A DNA stretch of 24,845 nucleotides, from the IMG/VR virus record IMGVR_UViG_3300010155_004099, positions 1-24,845 of that record; one strand, written 5' to 3'. A program made the position numbers and the translations under genes. The notes under the pieces were generated by a model. The model was not told where the DNA came from, searched no databases, and saw only the letters and a program-made list of their open reading frames with translations. The DNA is from a virus. Within the stretch, counting starts at the first letter, position 1. The number at the start of each line of letters is the position of its first letter. This document shows, one piece after another, positions 1 through 5,910 of the stretch.

Positions 1-128
1 AATAATTTAATTTTAAAAAAAGCACCAGGCGCATCTCGTGCTTTATTCATCGCATCTAATTTATTTTTTGCAGAGATTGTTTCTCCTTTAATCCTTTTAT
101 CGCTGTAAGTTATTCTATATTTTCCCAT
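1..128 (-). CDS. Small protein of unknown function, cut by window edge
   Basis: The start is ATG at 128, preceded by a strong AAAGGAGGT site seven to eight bases upstream; the gene runs off the left edge. The 42 visible codons begin MGKYRITYSDKRIKGETISA and are rich in Lys, Arg and Ala. The ATG lies just past the stop of the upstream gene (130..315), so the two are probably co-transcribed and translationally coupled. The N-terminus looks like a beta hairpin followed by a helix (SAKNKLDAMNKARD). I do not recognise a family. The start is well supported; the function is unknown. Confidence 0.6.
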   Translation of the reverse strand, partial: MGKYRITYSDKRIKGETISAKNKLDAMNKARDAPGAFFKIKL

Positions 129-129
129 T

Positions 130-315
130 TTAAGCAACCTCCTTTATTTTAATCACTTCTAAATCTTTTGGTTTAAACCAACCCATAAGACCAGTTTGAG
201 GTTTTTTTGTTACACGAACTTCACCTTGCAGTGTTTGATATACATAACCAATTTTACCAGAAGGTGTTCTAATTTTTGCCCCGCCTAAAATACCTCTTCC
301 TTTTCTATCTTTCAT
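130..315 (-). CDS. SH3/KOW-like small protein
   Basis: This is a 61-residue basic protein. I chose ATG 315 and not the ATG 15 bases upstream because GGAGG sits eight bases before 315 and would lie inside the longer version. The core (IRTPSGKIGYV, then GEVRVTKK, then GWFKPKDLEVI) has the alternating small-hydrophobic strand pattern of an SH3-like or KOW-type barrel, a fold used for nucleic-acid or ribosome contact. That fold call is inference from pattern only. It is followed immediately by the partial gene at 1..128 and preceded by an 18-codon reading frame with its own strong ribosome site (305..361). Confidence 0.6.
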   Translation of the reverse strand: MKDRKGRGILGGAKIRTPSGKIGYVYQTLQGEVRVTKKPQTGLMGWFKPKDLEVIKIKEVA

Positions 316-361
316 TTGTTTTTCCTCCATTGGCTATGCCAATATATTCTTTTCTAGTCAT
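305..361 (-). CDS. Possible 18-residue micro-ORF or leader peptide
   Basis: ATG at 361 has a very good AGGAGG site six to seven bases upstream and reads MTRKEYIGIANGGKTNER before TAG at 305. It overlaps the start of the 130..315 gene, and that gene's own GGAGG lies inside it, so translation of this frame would bring ribosomes to the next start. It may be a coupling leader peptide or a micro-gene. The only support is the ribosome site and the geometry. Confidence 0.35.
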   Translation of the reverse strand: MTRKEYIGIANGGKTNER

Positions 362-372
362 TTTCAATCCTC

Positions 373-612
373 CTAAAGTAAAATACTGGAGTTATACATA
401 TATTTTTTTGCGTATTTTAAAGCACGCATCCAGTCTTTTATTTTTTTAGTTTCTACTAAAATCAAATCTTTTTTCATAATTTTATAGAGTGAAAATGTAA
501 TTTCATAAGTTCTCACATTTTCCACCATAGATATAAAACCTGAATTTTTGGTATTCTCATATACTTTAATACCATCATCCCATTTAGTTTTCTTCCAATC
601 TTTTGTTTCCAT
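373..612 (-). CDS. Small protein of unknown function
   Basis: The protein has 79 residues. ATG 612 is preferred over an upstream TTG because GGAGG lies eight bases before it. The sequence starts METKDWKKTKWDDGIKVYE and is highly charged, with an amphipathic strand-turn-strand middle (VRTYEITFSLYKIMKKDLILVE) and a C-terminal helix (KDWMRALKYAKKYM). It is the first gene after the TATA box at 681-689, so it probably heads the left-end operon 612 to 1. No family is recognised. A small beta-sheet plus helix protein, as in many archaeal virus early genes, would fit, but this is only a shape argument. Confidence 0.6.
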   Translation of the reverse strand: METKDWKKTKWDDGIKVYENTKNSGFISMVENVRTYEITFSLYKIMKKDLILVETKKIKDWMRALKYAKKYMYNSSILL

Positions 613-655
613 TTTGTTTTCCTCCAAAATACCTTAATAAATAAGATATTTAATA

Positions 656-692
656 CCTTATATATATATAATAGTACAAGTATATAAACATT
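656..692 (-). promoter_or_regulatory. Archaeal promoter for the left-end operon
   Basis: On the minus strand GTTTATATAC (681-689) is a good TATA box in a gap with no gene (613-775). The expected transcription start is near 659, giving an approximately 45-base leader before ATG 612. An alternating TA tract (660-671) lies at the expected start site. Confidence 0.55.
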
Positions 693-714
693 CCTATTTT
701 TACTAGCTAAATTA

Positions 715-738
715 AGGGGATATAAGCCTTGTACCCCT
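715..738 (-). terminator. Weak stem-loop after the zinc-ribbon gene
   Basis: The arms AGGGG (715-719) and CCCCT (734-738) enclose a 14-base loop. On the minus strand they lie about 38 bases past the stop of the gene at 776 and are followed by a T-rich stretch. It may end the transcript of the 1687-776 regulatory operon just before the next promoter. The stem is only five base pairs. Confidence 0.25.
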
Positions 739-775
739 AGAATTCTCACTTTATAAAGGGCGAATAGAGGTTTTC

Positions 776-1036
776 CTATATTAATTTTGTTTGCACAGAC
801 TCGGCTTTTTGCCCTGTTTTCTTCCGGTAATCGATAATAAACCGTTGTAGGTTATTACAATCATCTGTCTTGCCTAGCACGATAACCGTAACACCATATT
901 GCCTAGCCAGTCTCAGCTTCTTACGATTATTACAATACTTACACTTCAAGACAGCAGAGTCCAAGACTCTGACTTCCATGCCTTGCGCCTGTCCACAATG
1001 GGGACAAAGCACCGCCCAATACCTTTTTACTTTCAT
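776..1036 (-). CDS. Zinc-ribbon protein
   Basis: This 86-residue protein has two Cys pairs in its first half (CPHC at residues 11-14 and CKYC at 32-35), the usual four-Cys zinc ribbon spaced by two beta strands. A basic helix (NRKKLRLARQYG) and a short C-terminal alpha/beta part follow. Zinc ribbons of this kind commonly bind nucleic acid or protein partners. The ATG at 1036 overlaps the TGA of the winged-helix gene (ATGA), so it is the third gene of a regulatory operon with an RHH protein and a winged-helix protein. A role in transcription is inferred from this company. Confidence 0.7.
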   Translation of the reverse strand: MKVKRYWAVLCPHCGQAQGMEVRVLDSAVLKCKYCNNRKKLRLARQYGVTVIVLGKTDDCNNLQRFIIDYRKKTGQKAESVQTKLI

Positions 1037-1398
1037 ATGACCCTTAACATATTTGGCAAAGGCTCAAAAATGTTTCCTGTTCTCTTGAGCTTCTCAATTG
1101 CATCCTCGAATTCATCTTCGGTCAGGCCTTTCTTTTTACAAATACCTAAAAGGTGTTTTGTCTTAATGCCTTCTTTAGGTATGTTCTCCTTTATCAAAGT
1201 TAATTTACTCGGCGGTTGTGGTGCCTTCATAAACTCCTCAATACGGTCATCTTCCATAGCTTTGATTTCTAGTTCCAATTCCATAGCCTTTTTTATGTAA
1301 TATCGAAGTTCTTTTAAAGCTTCTTTTTCTTTCAGCTTATAGAACTTGATATCCTCCTCTTTCTTTAGTCTCCTATGTTCTGTTTCCATTGTTCCCAT
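1033..1398 (-). CDS. Winged-helix protein with MCM C-terminus-like domain
   Basis: The protein has 121 residues. The N-terminal half (about 1-55) is a strongly charged helix, likely coiled coil. The C-terminal half (about 65-121) reads like the small winged-helix domain at the end of archaeal MCM helicases: a helix, then GIKTKHLLGICKKKGLTEDE, a recognition-type helix EFEDAIEKLKRTG, and a beta wing with NIFEPLPNMLRVI. The MCM resemblance is by pattern memory. It could be a DNA-binding regulator or a replication accessory. ATG 1398 has GGTGAT seven bases upstream and overlaps the end of the RHH gene by 26 bases, so the two are coupled. Confidence 0.65.
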   Translation of the reverse strand: MGTMETEHRRLKKEEDIKFYKLKEKEALKELRYYIKKAMELELEIKAMEDDRIEEFMKAPQPPSKLTLIKENIPKEGIKTKHLLGICKKKGLTEDEFEDAIEKLKRTGNIFEPLPNMLRVI

Positions 1399-1687
1399 TT
1401 TGTATCACCCTCAATTGTTTTTCATACAATTCTTGTTTATCCATTTCTTCAGCTTCATTTTTCATATACTGAAACTTCTGAGCTTCTAATGCGTGGTGTT
1501 TTGCTTTGGCCTTGTAATACAATACATCATTCAGGACAACTTTCCTCATAAAAAAGTTCACCATGTTAGAAACAGTGCTTCCTTCATTTCTTGCTTTTTC
1601 CTCCAACTTCTCTAAAATGATTTTATCGAAGTTTATTGTCTTTGCTGCCTTTTCAAAGGCTAATTTATGTTGGTCTATTTTTCTCAT
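1373..1687 (-). CDS. Ribbon-helix-helix DNA-binding protein, likely repressor
   Basis: In this 104-residue protein, residues about 17-52 fit the ribbon-helix-helix pattern: a strand with alternating residues (TINFDKIILEKL), helix A (EKLEEKARNEG), the turn GSTVSNMV and helix B (NFFMRKVVL). The remainder is a long charged helix. RHH proteins act as dimers that place the strand in the major groove of palindromic operators, and they are common regulators in archaeal viruses and plasmids. ATG 1687 follows GAGGTGA. A 15-base palindrome (1707-1721) lies just upstream of its ribosome site and an AT-rich palindromic operator (1916-1927) lies at its promoter, so autoregulation is plausible but untested. 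Confidence 0.7.
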   Translation of the reverse strand: MRKIDQHKLAFEKAAKTINFDKIILEKLEEKARNEGSTVSNMVNFFMRKVVLNDVLYYKAKAKHHALEAQKFQYMKNEAEEMDKQELYEKQLRVIQNGNNGNRT

Positions 1688-1706
1688 TTGCTCACCTCAT
1701 CATTTA

Positions 1707-1721
1707 ATATTAATTTAATAT
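1707..1721. promoter_or_regulatory. 15-bp palindrome upstream of the RHH gene
   Basis: ATATTAA and TTAATAT are perfect arms about a single central base, about 10 bases upstream of the RHH gene's ribosome site. The motif resembles the ATATTAATAT core of the operators at 1916-1927 and 24334-24351. It could be a second binding site for the same regulator. Confidence 0.35.
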
Positions 1722-1833
1722 AGGATTTAGTTTAGTGGTTATACCCATTTTTCCCTTTTTTCTCTGTCTTTAATTAATCTTTAATATTTTTTTAATATAC
1801 TTCTAAATAACCAAATGGAAGGTTTTATAAAGA

Positions 1834-1892
1834 ATAAGCAACATTCATACATTGTTGGTTAGTTGCTTATCCTGGACAGATAAGTTTTTATC
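1834..1892 (-). ncRNA. Structured leader with competing hairpins
   Basis: The 269 bases between 1688 and 1956 have no convincing gene. Within them the arms ATAAGCAAC (1834-1842) and GTTGCTTAT (1862-1870) form a 9-bp stem. The second arm overlaps CTTATC (1866-1871), which can instead pair with GATAAG (1879-1884), and that in turn overlaps GATAA, able to pair with TTATC (1888-1892). These pairings exclude one another, as in attenuators. The transcript from the promoter at about 1936 would carry this as an approximately 220-base leader before the RHH gene. Confidence 0.4.
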
Positions 1893-1913
1893 TTTTTTCT
1901 ATATTTAATTAAC

Positions 1914-1945
1914 ATTATATTAATATACCTGTATTTAAACTTTTG
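1914..1945 (-). promoter_or_regulatory. Promoter with palindromic operator for the regulatory operon
   Basis: On the minus strand a BRE-like CAAAAG (1940-1945) and TATA box TTTAAATAC (1931-1939) precede the palindrome TATATTAATATA (1916-1927), which sits between the TATA box and the expected start near 1910. The TATA sequence and a 14-base stretch covering the palindrome recur at the plus-strand promoter near 24321-24351. A protein bound here would block transcription initiation. Confidence 0.6.
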
Positions 1946-1956
1946 TGTTTTCTCCC

Positions 1957-2088
1957 TTATTGGGTAACAACTCTCAATAAATCTTTGACTACTTCTTTTG
2001 GGCTTCCAGAATCAATCACTAATATCTCTTTCCAGTTTCTTGACTTATTGTAACTTTTTGTAACTTTTTGTGCTTCTTTATCTTCCAT
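1957..2088 (-). CDS. Possible 43-residue protein
   Basis: ATG 2088 begins four bases after the stop of the preceding micro-gene and the frame ends with TAA at 1957, just before the promoter at 1945. The product starts MEDKEAQKVTKSYNKSRNWK and ends with a plausible helix (SPKEVVKDLLRVVTQ). There is no clear ribosome site, so translation would have to depend on coupling. Its N-terminal codons contain two of the three copies of a 14-base repeat (2048-2071). No family is recognised. Confidence 0.4.
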   Translation of the reverse strand: MEDKEAQKVTKSYNKSRNWKEILVIDSGSPKEVVKDLLRVVTQ

Positions 2089-2124
2089 TGTGTTATCTTG
2101 CTAGCATTGTTTGTAACTTTTTGT
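2048..2124. repeat. Three copies of a 14-bp repeat
   Basis: TTGTAACTTTTTGT occurs at 2048-2061, 2058-2071 (overlapping by four bases, so phased ten bases apart) and 2111-2124, all in the same orientation. The copies lie in the coding region of two micro-genes. The ten-base phasing, one helical turn, would suit an iteron-like protein-binding array. Confidence 0.5.
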
Positions 2125-2191
2125 ATAAGTAAAGGTGATACAGCATTATTATCAACATTATTCCTAACTTATACCACCATTCAATCTTCAT
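2093..2191 (-). CDS. 32-residue membrane micro-protein
   Basis: ATG 2191 shares a base with the TAA of the preceding gene (TAATG) and has GGTGA seven bases upstream. The product starts MKIEWWYKLGIMLIIMLYHL and has one hydrophobic helix (about residues 8-22) followed by a basic tail (KKLQTMLAR), a positive-inside arrangement. It is one of two adjacent single-span peptides at the end of the glycosylation operon. Tiny membrane proteins in viruses include holins, antiholins and exclusion factors; nothing here picks one. Confidence 0.5.
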   Translation of the reverse strand: MKIEWWYKLGIMLIIMLYHLYLYKKLQTMLAR

Positions 2192-2370
2192 TATAAAGTC
2201 ACCAATATTAAAGTTAATCCTACAATACAGGTGCTTATGAATACTCCTACAATCACTCCTAAGAAACAAGCTCCTAGATGTTCCTCTGCACAATTACATA
2301 AACTTTCTGCCATCAGTAACTCTCCTGTCATATTAACATCGCACTTATTACAATAATACTTACTTACCAT
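2191..2370 (-). CDS. Zinc-ribbon plus transmembrane micro-protein
   Basis: This 59-residue protein has an N-terminal CNKC (residues 7-10) and CNC (about 25-27), which could form a four-Cys metal site. About 23 hydrophobic residues then run from GACFLGVIVGVF to the C-terminus as a membrane span. ATG 2370 overlaps the stop of the upstream gene (ATGGTAA) with AGGTG five bases before it. An internal ATG at 2313 with GGAGAG upstream would give a 40-residue form lacking the first Cys pair, so two products are possible. A small soluble zinc domain tethered by a C-terminal anchor is unusual; function unknown. Confidence 0.5.
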   Translation of the reverse strand: MVSKYYCNKCDVNMTGELLMAESLCNCAEEHLGACFLGVIVGVFISTCIVGLTLILVTL

Positions 2371-2453
2371 TTAGCACCTAACTCATCATAAGTATATTTC
2401 TTCTTCACTTTGTCTTTAATCTCAATCATTAATGGTTCATATTCTTCTTCCAT
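2364..2453 (-). CDS. 29-residue charged micro-protein
   Basis: ATG 2453 is preceded by GAGGTGA at a good distance. The product starts MEEEYEPLMIEIKDKVKKKY and is mostly Glu and Lys, probably a single helix. It overlaps the following zinc-ribbon/membrane gene by seven bases, so it may serve mainly to couple translation. Confidence 0.45.
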   Translation of the reverse strand: MEEEYEPLMIEIKDKVKKKYTYDELGAKW

Positions 2454-2479
2454 TTGTTCACCTCAAATTCTATTCAAAA

Positions 2480-2629
2480 TTATTTTTTTCTTTCAGCATC
2501 TATATGCCTAATATTTGCAGTCTTTAATCTTATTTGTCCTAGCTTTTTCTCATCCCACAATAATATCATATCTCTTAGACATCTATGGGCATAAGAAATA
2601 AGGTCTTTAATTTCATCACTTTTCATCAT
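2480..2629 (-). CDS. 49-residue protein of unknown function
   Basis: ATG 2629 lies within the last codons of the GT4 gene (which ends at 2616), with AAGGTG four bases upstream. The product starts MMKSDEIKDLISYAHRCLRD and looks fully helical, with alternating charges. Overlap with the glycosyltransferase gene places it in the same operon. No family is recognised. Confidence 0.5.
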   Translation of the reverse strand: MMKSDEIKDLISYAHRCLRDMILLWDEKKLGQIRLKTANIRHIDAERKK

Positions 2630-3728
2630 TCAACACCTTCATTAGTTTTTGGGCAGAGATATCCCAGGTCCATTGTTTTGTATCTTCTAATGCTTGAATT
2701 CCTTTTCTTCTTACATCTTCTTGGTTCTCAAAGCAATATCTTAATGCTTTTCTTATTTCATCAATATCAGGCTTTCTCCACTTAATTCCTTCATACATTA
2801 CATCATGGGTTACTTCAAACATTTCCCCTTTCTTCAAAAGCCAACCATTATCCTCAGTAACATAATCAGATTGTCCTCCAAAATCACTTTGAAGAGTAGG
2901 TAAGCCACAACCCATAGCTTCTAGCCCACCTAAATTAAAGCCATCAGCTAATTGAGTACAAACAAACACATCTCCTCTACAGTATAATTCATCTCTGATT
3001 TCATCAAGTGATACTTGGTCTTTAGTTATTTCCAGTCTTGAAGGGTTTTTGTTCTCAATCTTTAAACCTAGCACTTCTTTCTCAAAGTCCATATTAGGGG
3101 CGTAAGTGCTGTTAATCTTTATTTTTAACTTCACTGCCTCTTGGTCATTGAACTCCTCTCCAAAGGCTTTAATTAAGTAACCAATGCCTCCTCTGTCTAA
3201 CCATCCCCCTCTCCACCCTTTGTTTGCTATAAAAGTAAAAGGCCTTTTGTCTTTTGCAGTTTCAGCAGGGTAAAATATCTCAGGGTTAATACCATGGTGA
3301 ATTAAATGAATTTTTTTAGTGTCTTTTTTTAATTCACAATCTACATTAGCTATAGTTTCAAAAATAGCTGATTTGGTATGCATAGATGGCACTAATATTC
3401 CATCAGCAATATCTAATAACTTAGCCCAATAGTTAGGAATTTTATAACCTTCCCAAACACAGAACCCATAAAACTTTTTAGCATTCCAGGAGTTCTTAAT
3501 TACATTCCACATAGTAGGTAAATTAATACAAATATGAACATCAAAGTTTTCTTCAGTGCTTTGAATCATTTTATTCTCTGCATCATTAGCTTTGATTTGC
3601 CAGTTACCGTTTAAAGGGATATCTAGCCTAATCTCAGGATTAATTTTATATAAAGCATTAACTAACCCTCTGCAATGATTATCATATCCGGTCTCTCCAA
3701 ATATTGTTCCTGAAAATAGTATCTTCAT
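2616..3728 (-). CDS. GT4-family glycosyltransferase
   Basis: At 370 residues this is typical for a GT-B fold enzyme, which transfers a sugar from a nucleotide donor with retention. The N-terminal Rossmann half begins MKILFSGTIFGETGYDNHCRG; the hinge-proximal HHGINPEIFYP is at about 144-154. The donor-site acidic pair is D262 and E270 in DGFNLGGLEAMGCGLP, a D-X7-E version of the usual E-X7-E, followed by the GT4 SDFGGQSDYV loop. There is no signal peptide or membrane span, so it is cytoplasmic or peripheral. Its ATG overlaps the stop of the GT2 gene upstream (ATGA). It is the last glycosyltransferase of the cassette. The substrate cannot be read from sequence. Confidence 0.88.
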   Translation of the reverse strand: MKILFSGTIFGETGYDNHCRGLVNALYKINPEIRLDIPLNGNWQIKANDAENKMIQSTEENFDVHICINLPTMWNVIKNSWNAKKFYGFCVWEGYKIPNYWAKLLDIADGILVPSMHTKSAIFETIANVDCELKKDTKKIHLIHHGINPEIFYPAETAKDKRPFTFIANKGWRGGWLDRGGIGYLIKAFGEEFNDQEAVKLKIKINSTYAPNMDFEKEVLGLKIENKNPSRLEITKDQVSLDEIRDELYCRGDVFVCTQLADGFNLGGLEAMGCGLPTLQSDFGGQSDYVTEDNGWLLKKGEMFEVTHDVMYEGIKWRKPDIDEIRKALRYCFENQEDVRRKGIQALEDTKQWTWDISAQKLMKVLNDEK

Positions 3729-4576
3729 TGTGCCACCTCATCTTTCCACTTTTGAATGAAGTCTCCTTTCATTTCAAATTGTCCTGCTGTCCAATCTTTT
3801 AAGATGCCTTCATTGAAAGCTATTAATTGATTTTGGTCAGAGAACCTTTCTCCACCACTAGGAGTAAGTAAGTGATACACAATAGCACCAGTATGAACAC
3901 CTAGTTTAAATCCATTTTGTAAACATTTAAAACTAAATATTTGCTCTTCCCTATATCCATGATGGCTTAACCTTGATTTATAGTCAACCTTTTCGTGAAT
4001 CTCTCGTTTGTAAAGTGCTGTGCTTCTAAAATGAGGAGTAGGAATTAACTCACTATCCTCATAGCAATACCCACAATCATCTCCATTCTTAAGGATATTT
4101 CCTTCTTTATCAAGTATCACATCATTAATGAAAGGCTTAACAAACCTATTTTCTCTAATAATTTCTTGGTTCATAATAGGGGGGGTAAGTCCTGAAACCA
4201 AATCATACCCATCATTTATTCCTGCCAGAAGTTTCTCAAGATAGTCTGGCTCCAGGATAATGTCGTCGTCTAATCTACACAGTAAAGGATTGTTATTAGC
4301 CGCAAGAACCCAATCACACATTGCCTGTCTTACTTTGCTAACTCCTAACATAAACTGATTTCTTCTCATAAATACTTTATGCCCTTCCATCTTTAGTCTA
4401 GCAATTAAGCATTGTAAAAAATGATATTGATTCAAAGGAGACCCTGAACAGTCATCCATTATAAAAATATCAAATTTCTGATAAGTTTGAGTCCTAAGAC
4501 TTTGTAGCAATAATCCAAGTTCAGATGGCCGTTCTCTAGTTGGAACCATTATTGATATTCTTTGATTATTATTCAT
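3725..4576 (-). CDS. GT2-family glycosyltransferase
   Basis: This 283-residue protein starts ISIMVPTRERPSELGLLLQS (from residue 7), the standard opening of GT-A fold GT2 enzymes, which invert configuration using a metal-bound nucleotide sugar. The metal-binding acidic cluster is LDDD at 102-105, after LLCR. Later a REEQIFSFKCLQNG segment stands where the family has its ED base motif, and GVHTGAIVYHL follows. ATG 4576 has GAGGTG seven bases upstream and overlaps the stop of the preceding gene (ATGA). It is soluble, with no membrane anchor. Donor and acceptor are unknown. Confidence 0.85.
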   Translation of the reverse strand: MNNNQRISIMVPTRERPSELGLLLQSLRTQTYQKFDIFIMDDCSGSPLNQYHFLQCLIARLKMEGHKVFMRRNQFMLGVSKVRQAMCDWVLAANNNPLLCRLDDDIILEPDYLEKLLAGINDGYDLVSGLTPPIMNQEIIRENRFVKPFINDVILDKEGNILKNGDDCGYCYEDSELIPTPHFRSTALYKREIHEKVDYKSRLSHHGYREEQIFSFKCLQNGFKLGVHTGAIVYHLLTPSGGERFSDQNQLIAFNEGILKDWTAGQFEMKGDFIQKWKDEVAQ

Positions 4577-5166
4577 TTAAACACCTCTGCCCACTTAGTA
4601 GGCTGCCATTTTTTCATAAAAAACTCCCTGTTAGCTGATTCATCAATGGATTGCAATTTTTCAGTAGTATATCTACCAATATGACGACACACTTTTTCAT
4701 CTAGTTCTGCAAACCTCATATTTAGTTCTTTCATTCGTACACAGTAATCGACATCTTCCCACTCTCCTAGTTTAAACCCTTCATCCAGTATTCCTATCTT
4801 TCTAATCACATCTGCATTAAACATAATATTCCAAAAAGTTAAGTGTTCTTTGTCTCTTCCACCATACCTTAGAGTTCCCATATCACCAACTGCATCGTAG
4901 CCTTGTTTAATCTTATTCATCAAAGCTTCATTCCATCCTTTTAGTACAACCACATCATCATTTAAGATACTAACGTGAGTAATATCCTCATCAAATTGTG
5001 CAAGTCTCATTCCTTGATTGCATCCATAACTGAAACTAATAAAATCATTCATACCAATTACTACTACATAATCTCCAGTAGTATTTTTGCCAATACTGTC
5101 TAAGCAATTCATTAAGACTTCTCTGTTTTGAGGAACAGTAGGAATACAAATTAAGAGTTTATCCAC
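4573..5166 (-). CDS. Short GT2-like glycosyltransferase, paralog A
   Basis: This 197-residue protein has the GT2 core only: LICIPTVPQNREVLMNCL, an NDD metal motif at 69-71, an FNADVIRKIGILDEGFKLGEW stretch that is typical of the acceptor side, and WEDVDYC at 136-142 as the catalytic-base ED motif. The start is GTG at 5166 with GGTGA six to seven bases upstream; no ATG is available nearby. It overlaps the zinc-ribbon gene by eight bases. It is clearly paralogous to the protein at 5320..5910, with the same NDD position and the same WED-DYC motif, and it lies just after it, so a tandem duplication is likely. Confidence 0.8.
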   Translation of the reverse strand: MDKLLICIPTVPQNREVLMNCLDSIGKNTTGDYVVVIGMNDFISFSYGCNQGMRLAQFDEDITHVSILNDDVVVLKGWNEALMNKIKQGYDAVGDMGTLRYGGRDKEHLTFWNIMFNADVIRKIGILDEGFKLGEWEDVDYCVRMKELNMRFAELDEKVCRHIGRYTTEKLQSIDESANREFFMKKWQPTKWAEVFK

Positions 5167-5323
5167 TTCTTCTCACCCCTATTACACTTTGACAAGTCAA
5201 ACATTTCTCGCTACCATTCTTTTCAATTCTTCCTGCTTGTACTCCTCCTCCTCCAAATCCCTGAGCTTTGAAACCTATCTTAGTATCTCCACATCTGGGG
5301 CAAGTTCCATTAAATTTTTTCAT
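5159..5323 (-). CDS. 54-residue zinc-ribbon micro-protein
   Basis: CPRC at residues 8-11 and CLTC at 41-44 make a clear four-Cys zinc ribbon around a Gly-rich loop (QGFGGGGVQAG). ATG 5323 overlaps the stop of the GT2 gene upstream (ATGA), and its own stop overlaps the GTG of the next GT2 gene by eight bases, so three genes are locked together. It sits exactly between the two paralogous glycosyltransferases. It may be an adaptor or RNA/DNA binder, but its function is unknown. A second zinc ribbon (7755..7862) has the same genomic arrangement. Confidence 0.65.
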   Translation of the reverse strand: MKKFNGTCPRCGDTKIGFKAQGFGGGGVQAGRIEKNGSEKCLTCQSVIGVRRSG

Positions 5324-5910
5324 ACGTAAATCTCACTTATCTTTCCCCACTTTTTTATAAAGTAATCTTTATTTGCTTGTTTTTGTTCTTTGCTCATTTT
5401 ACACATTGTATGACTTCCTTTGTGTCTGCAATAAGCCCTTTCAAGCTGACACATCTTTCCCAAGCCTAAGTTCTTGGCCCTAATACAATAATCAATGTCT
5501 TCCCATTCTCCAAACTCTATTCCTTCGTCTAATAATCCTACTATTCTAACAGTAATAGCAGGGAACATAACAATACACATAGCCATATGCTCACTAGGCC
5601 TTCCTGGTCTTCTATGCATTCCGTTATCTCCAATTATATCGTAGCCTTCATCTAGTTTTTCTTTGTATGCTTCATACCATCCAGGTAACATTTCGATATC
5701 ATCATTAATCATTAGAACGTGTTCTACTTCTTTATTGTTAATAGCATACTTTAGTCCTTGATTGCAACCATAAGGACTACCTATGAAATTGTTTTTACCA
5801 ATTACAATATTAAAATCTTCTTTTGTGGTTTTAAAAATACTTTTAATGCACTTTTGAAGTACCTCCTCATTTCCTGGTACTGTTGGGATAATTATTAATA
5901 GTTTAGTCAT
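5320..5910 (-). CDS. Short GT2-like glycosyltransferase, paralog B
   Basis: This 196-residue protein opens LLIIIPTVPGNEEVLQKCIK, has NDD at 69-71, and carries GEWEDIDYC near 134-142, all shared in position with the paralog at 4573..5166. A short HRRPGRPSEH loop replaces the RYGGRDKEH of the paralog, so donor or acceptor choice may differ. The protein is about 60-100 residues shorter than usual GT2 enzymes. ATG 5910 overlaps the preceding stop (ATGA); there is no strong ribosome site, so coupling is likely. It ends with ATGA overlap into the zinc-ribbon gene. Confidence 0.8.
   Translation of the reverse strand: MTKLLIIIPTVPGNEEVLQKCIKSIFKTTKEDFNIVIGKNNFIGSPYGCNQGLKYAINNKEVEHVLMINDDIEMLPGWYEAYKEKLDEGYDIIGDNGMHRRPGRPSEHMAMCIVMFPAITVRIVGLLDEGIEFGEWEDIDYCIRAKNLGLGKMCQLERAYCRHKGSHTMCKMSKEQKQANKDYFIKKWGKISEIYV

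Noticed and set aside
513-749. A 78-codon minus-strand frame across the promoter gap at 613-775
   Set aside because: It spans a clear TATA box and overlaps the 373..612 gene in another frame; no ribosome site.
899-1300. A 133-codon plus-strand frame
   Set aside because: Antisense to the zinc-ribbon and winged-helix genes, both of which have recognisable domains and ribosome sites; the plus frame has neither.
1820-1860. A 23-codon frame (MYECCLFF...) inside the structured leader
   Set aside because: No ribosome site, Cys/Phe-rich random look, and it falls on the arms of the hairpin; the RNA-structure explanation is better.
2048-2124. Possible CRISPR array from the short repeats
   Set aside because: Only three 14-base copies, two overlapping, with no spacers of equal length; no cas gene nearby.
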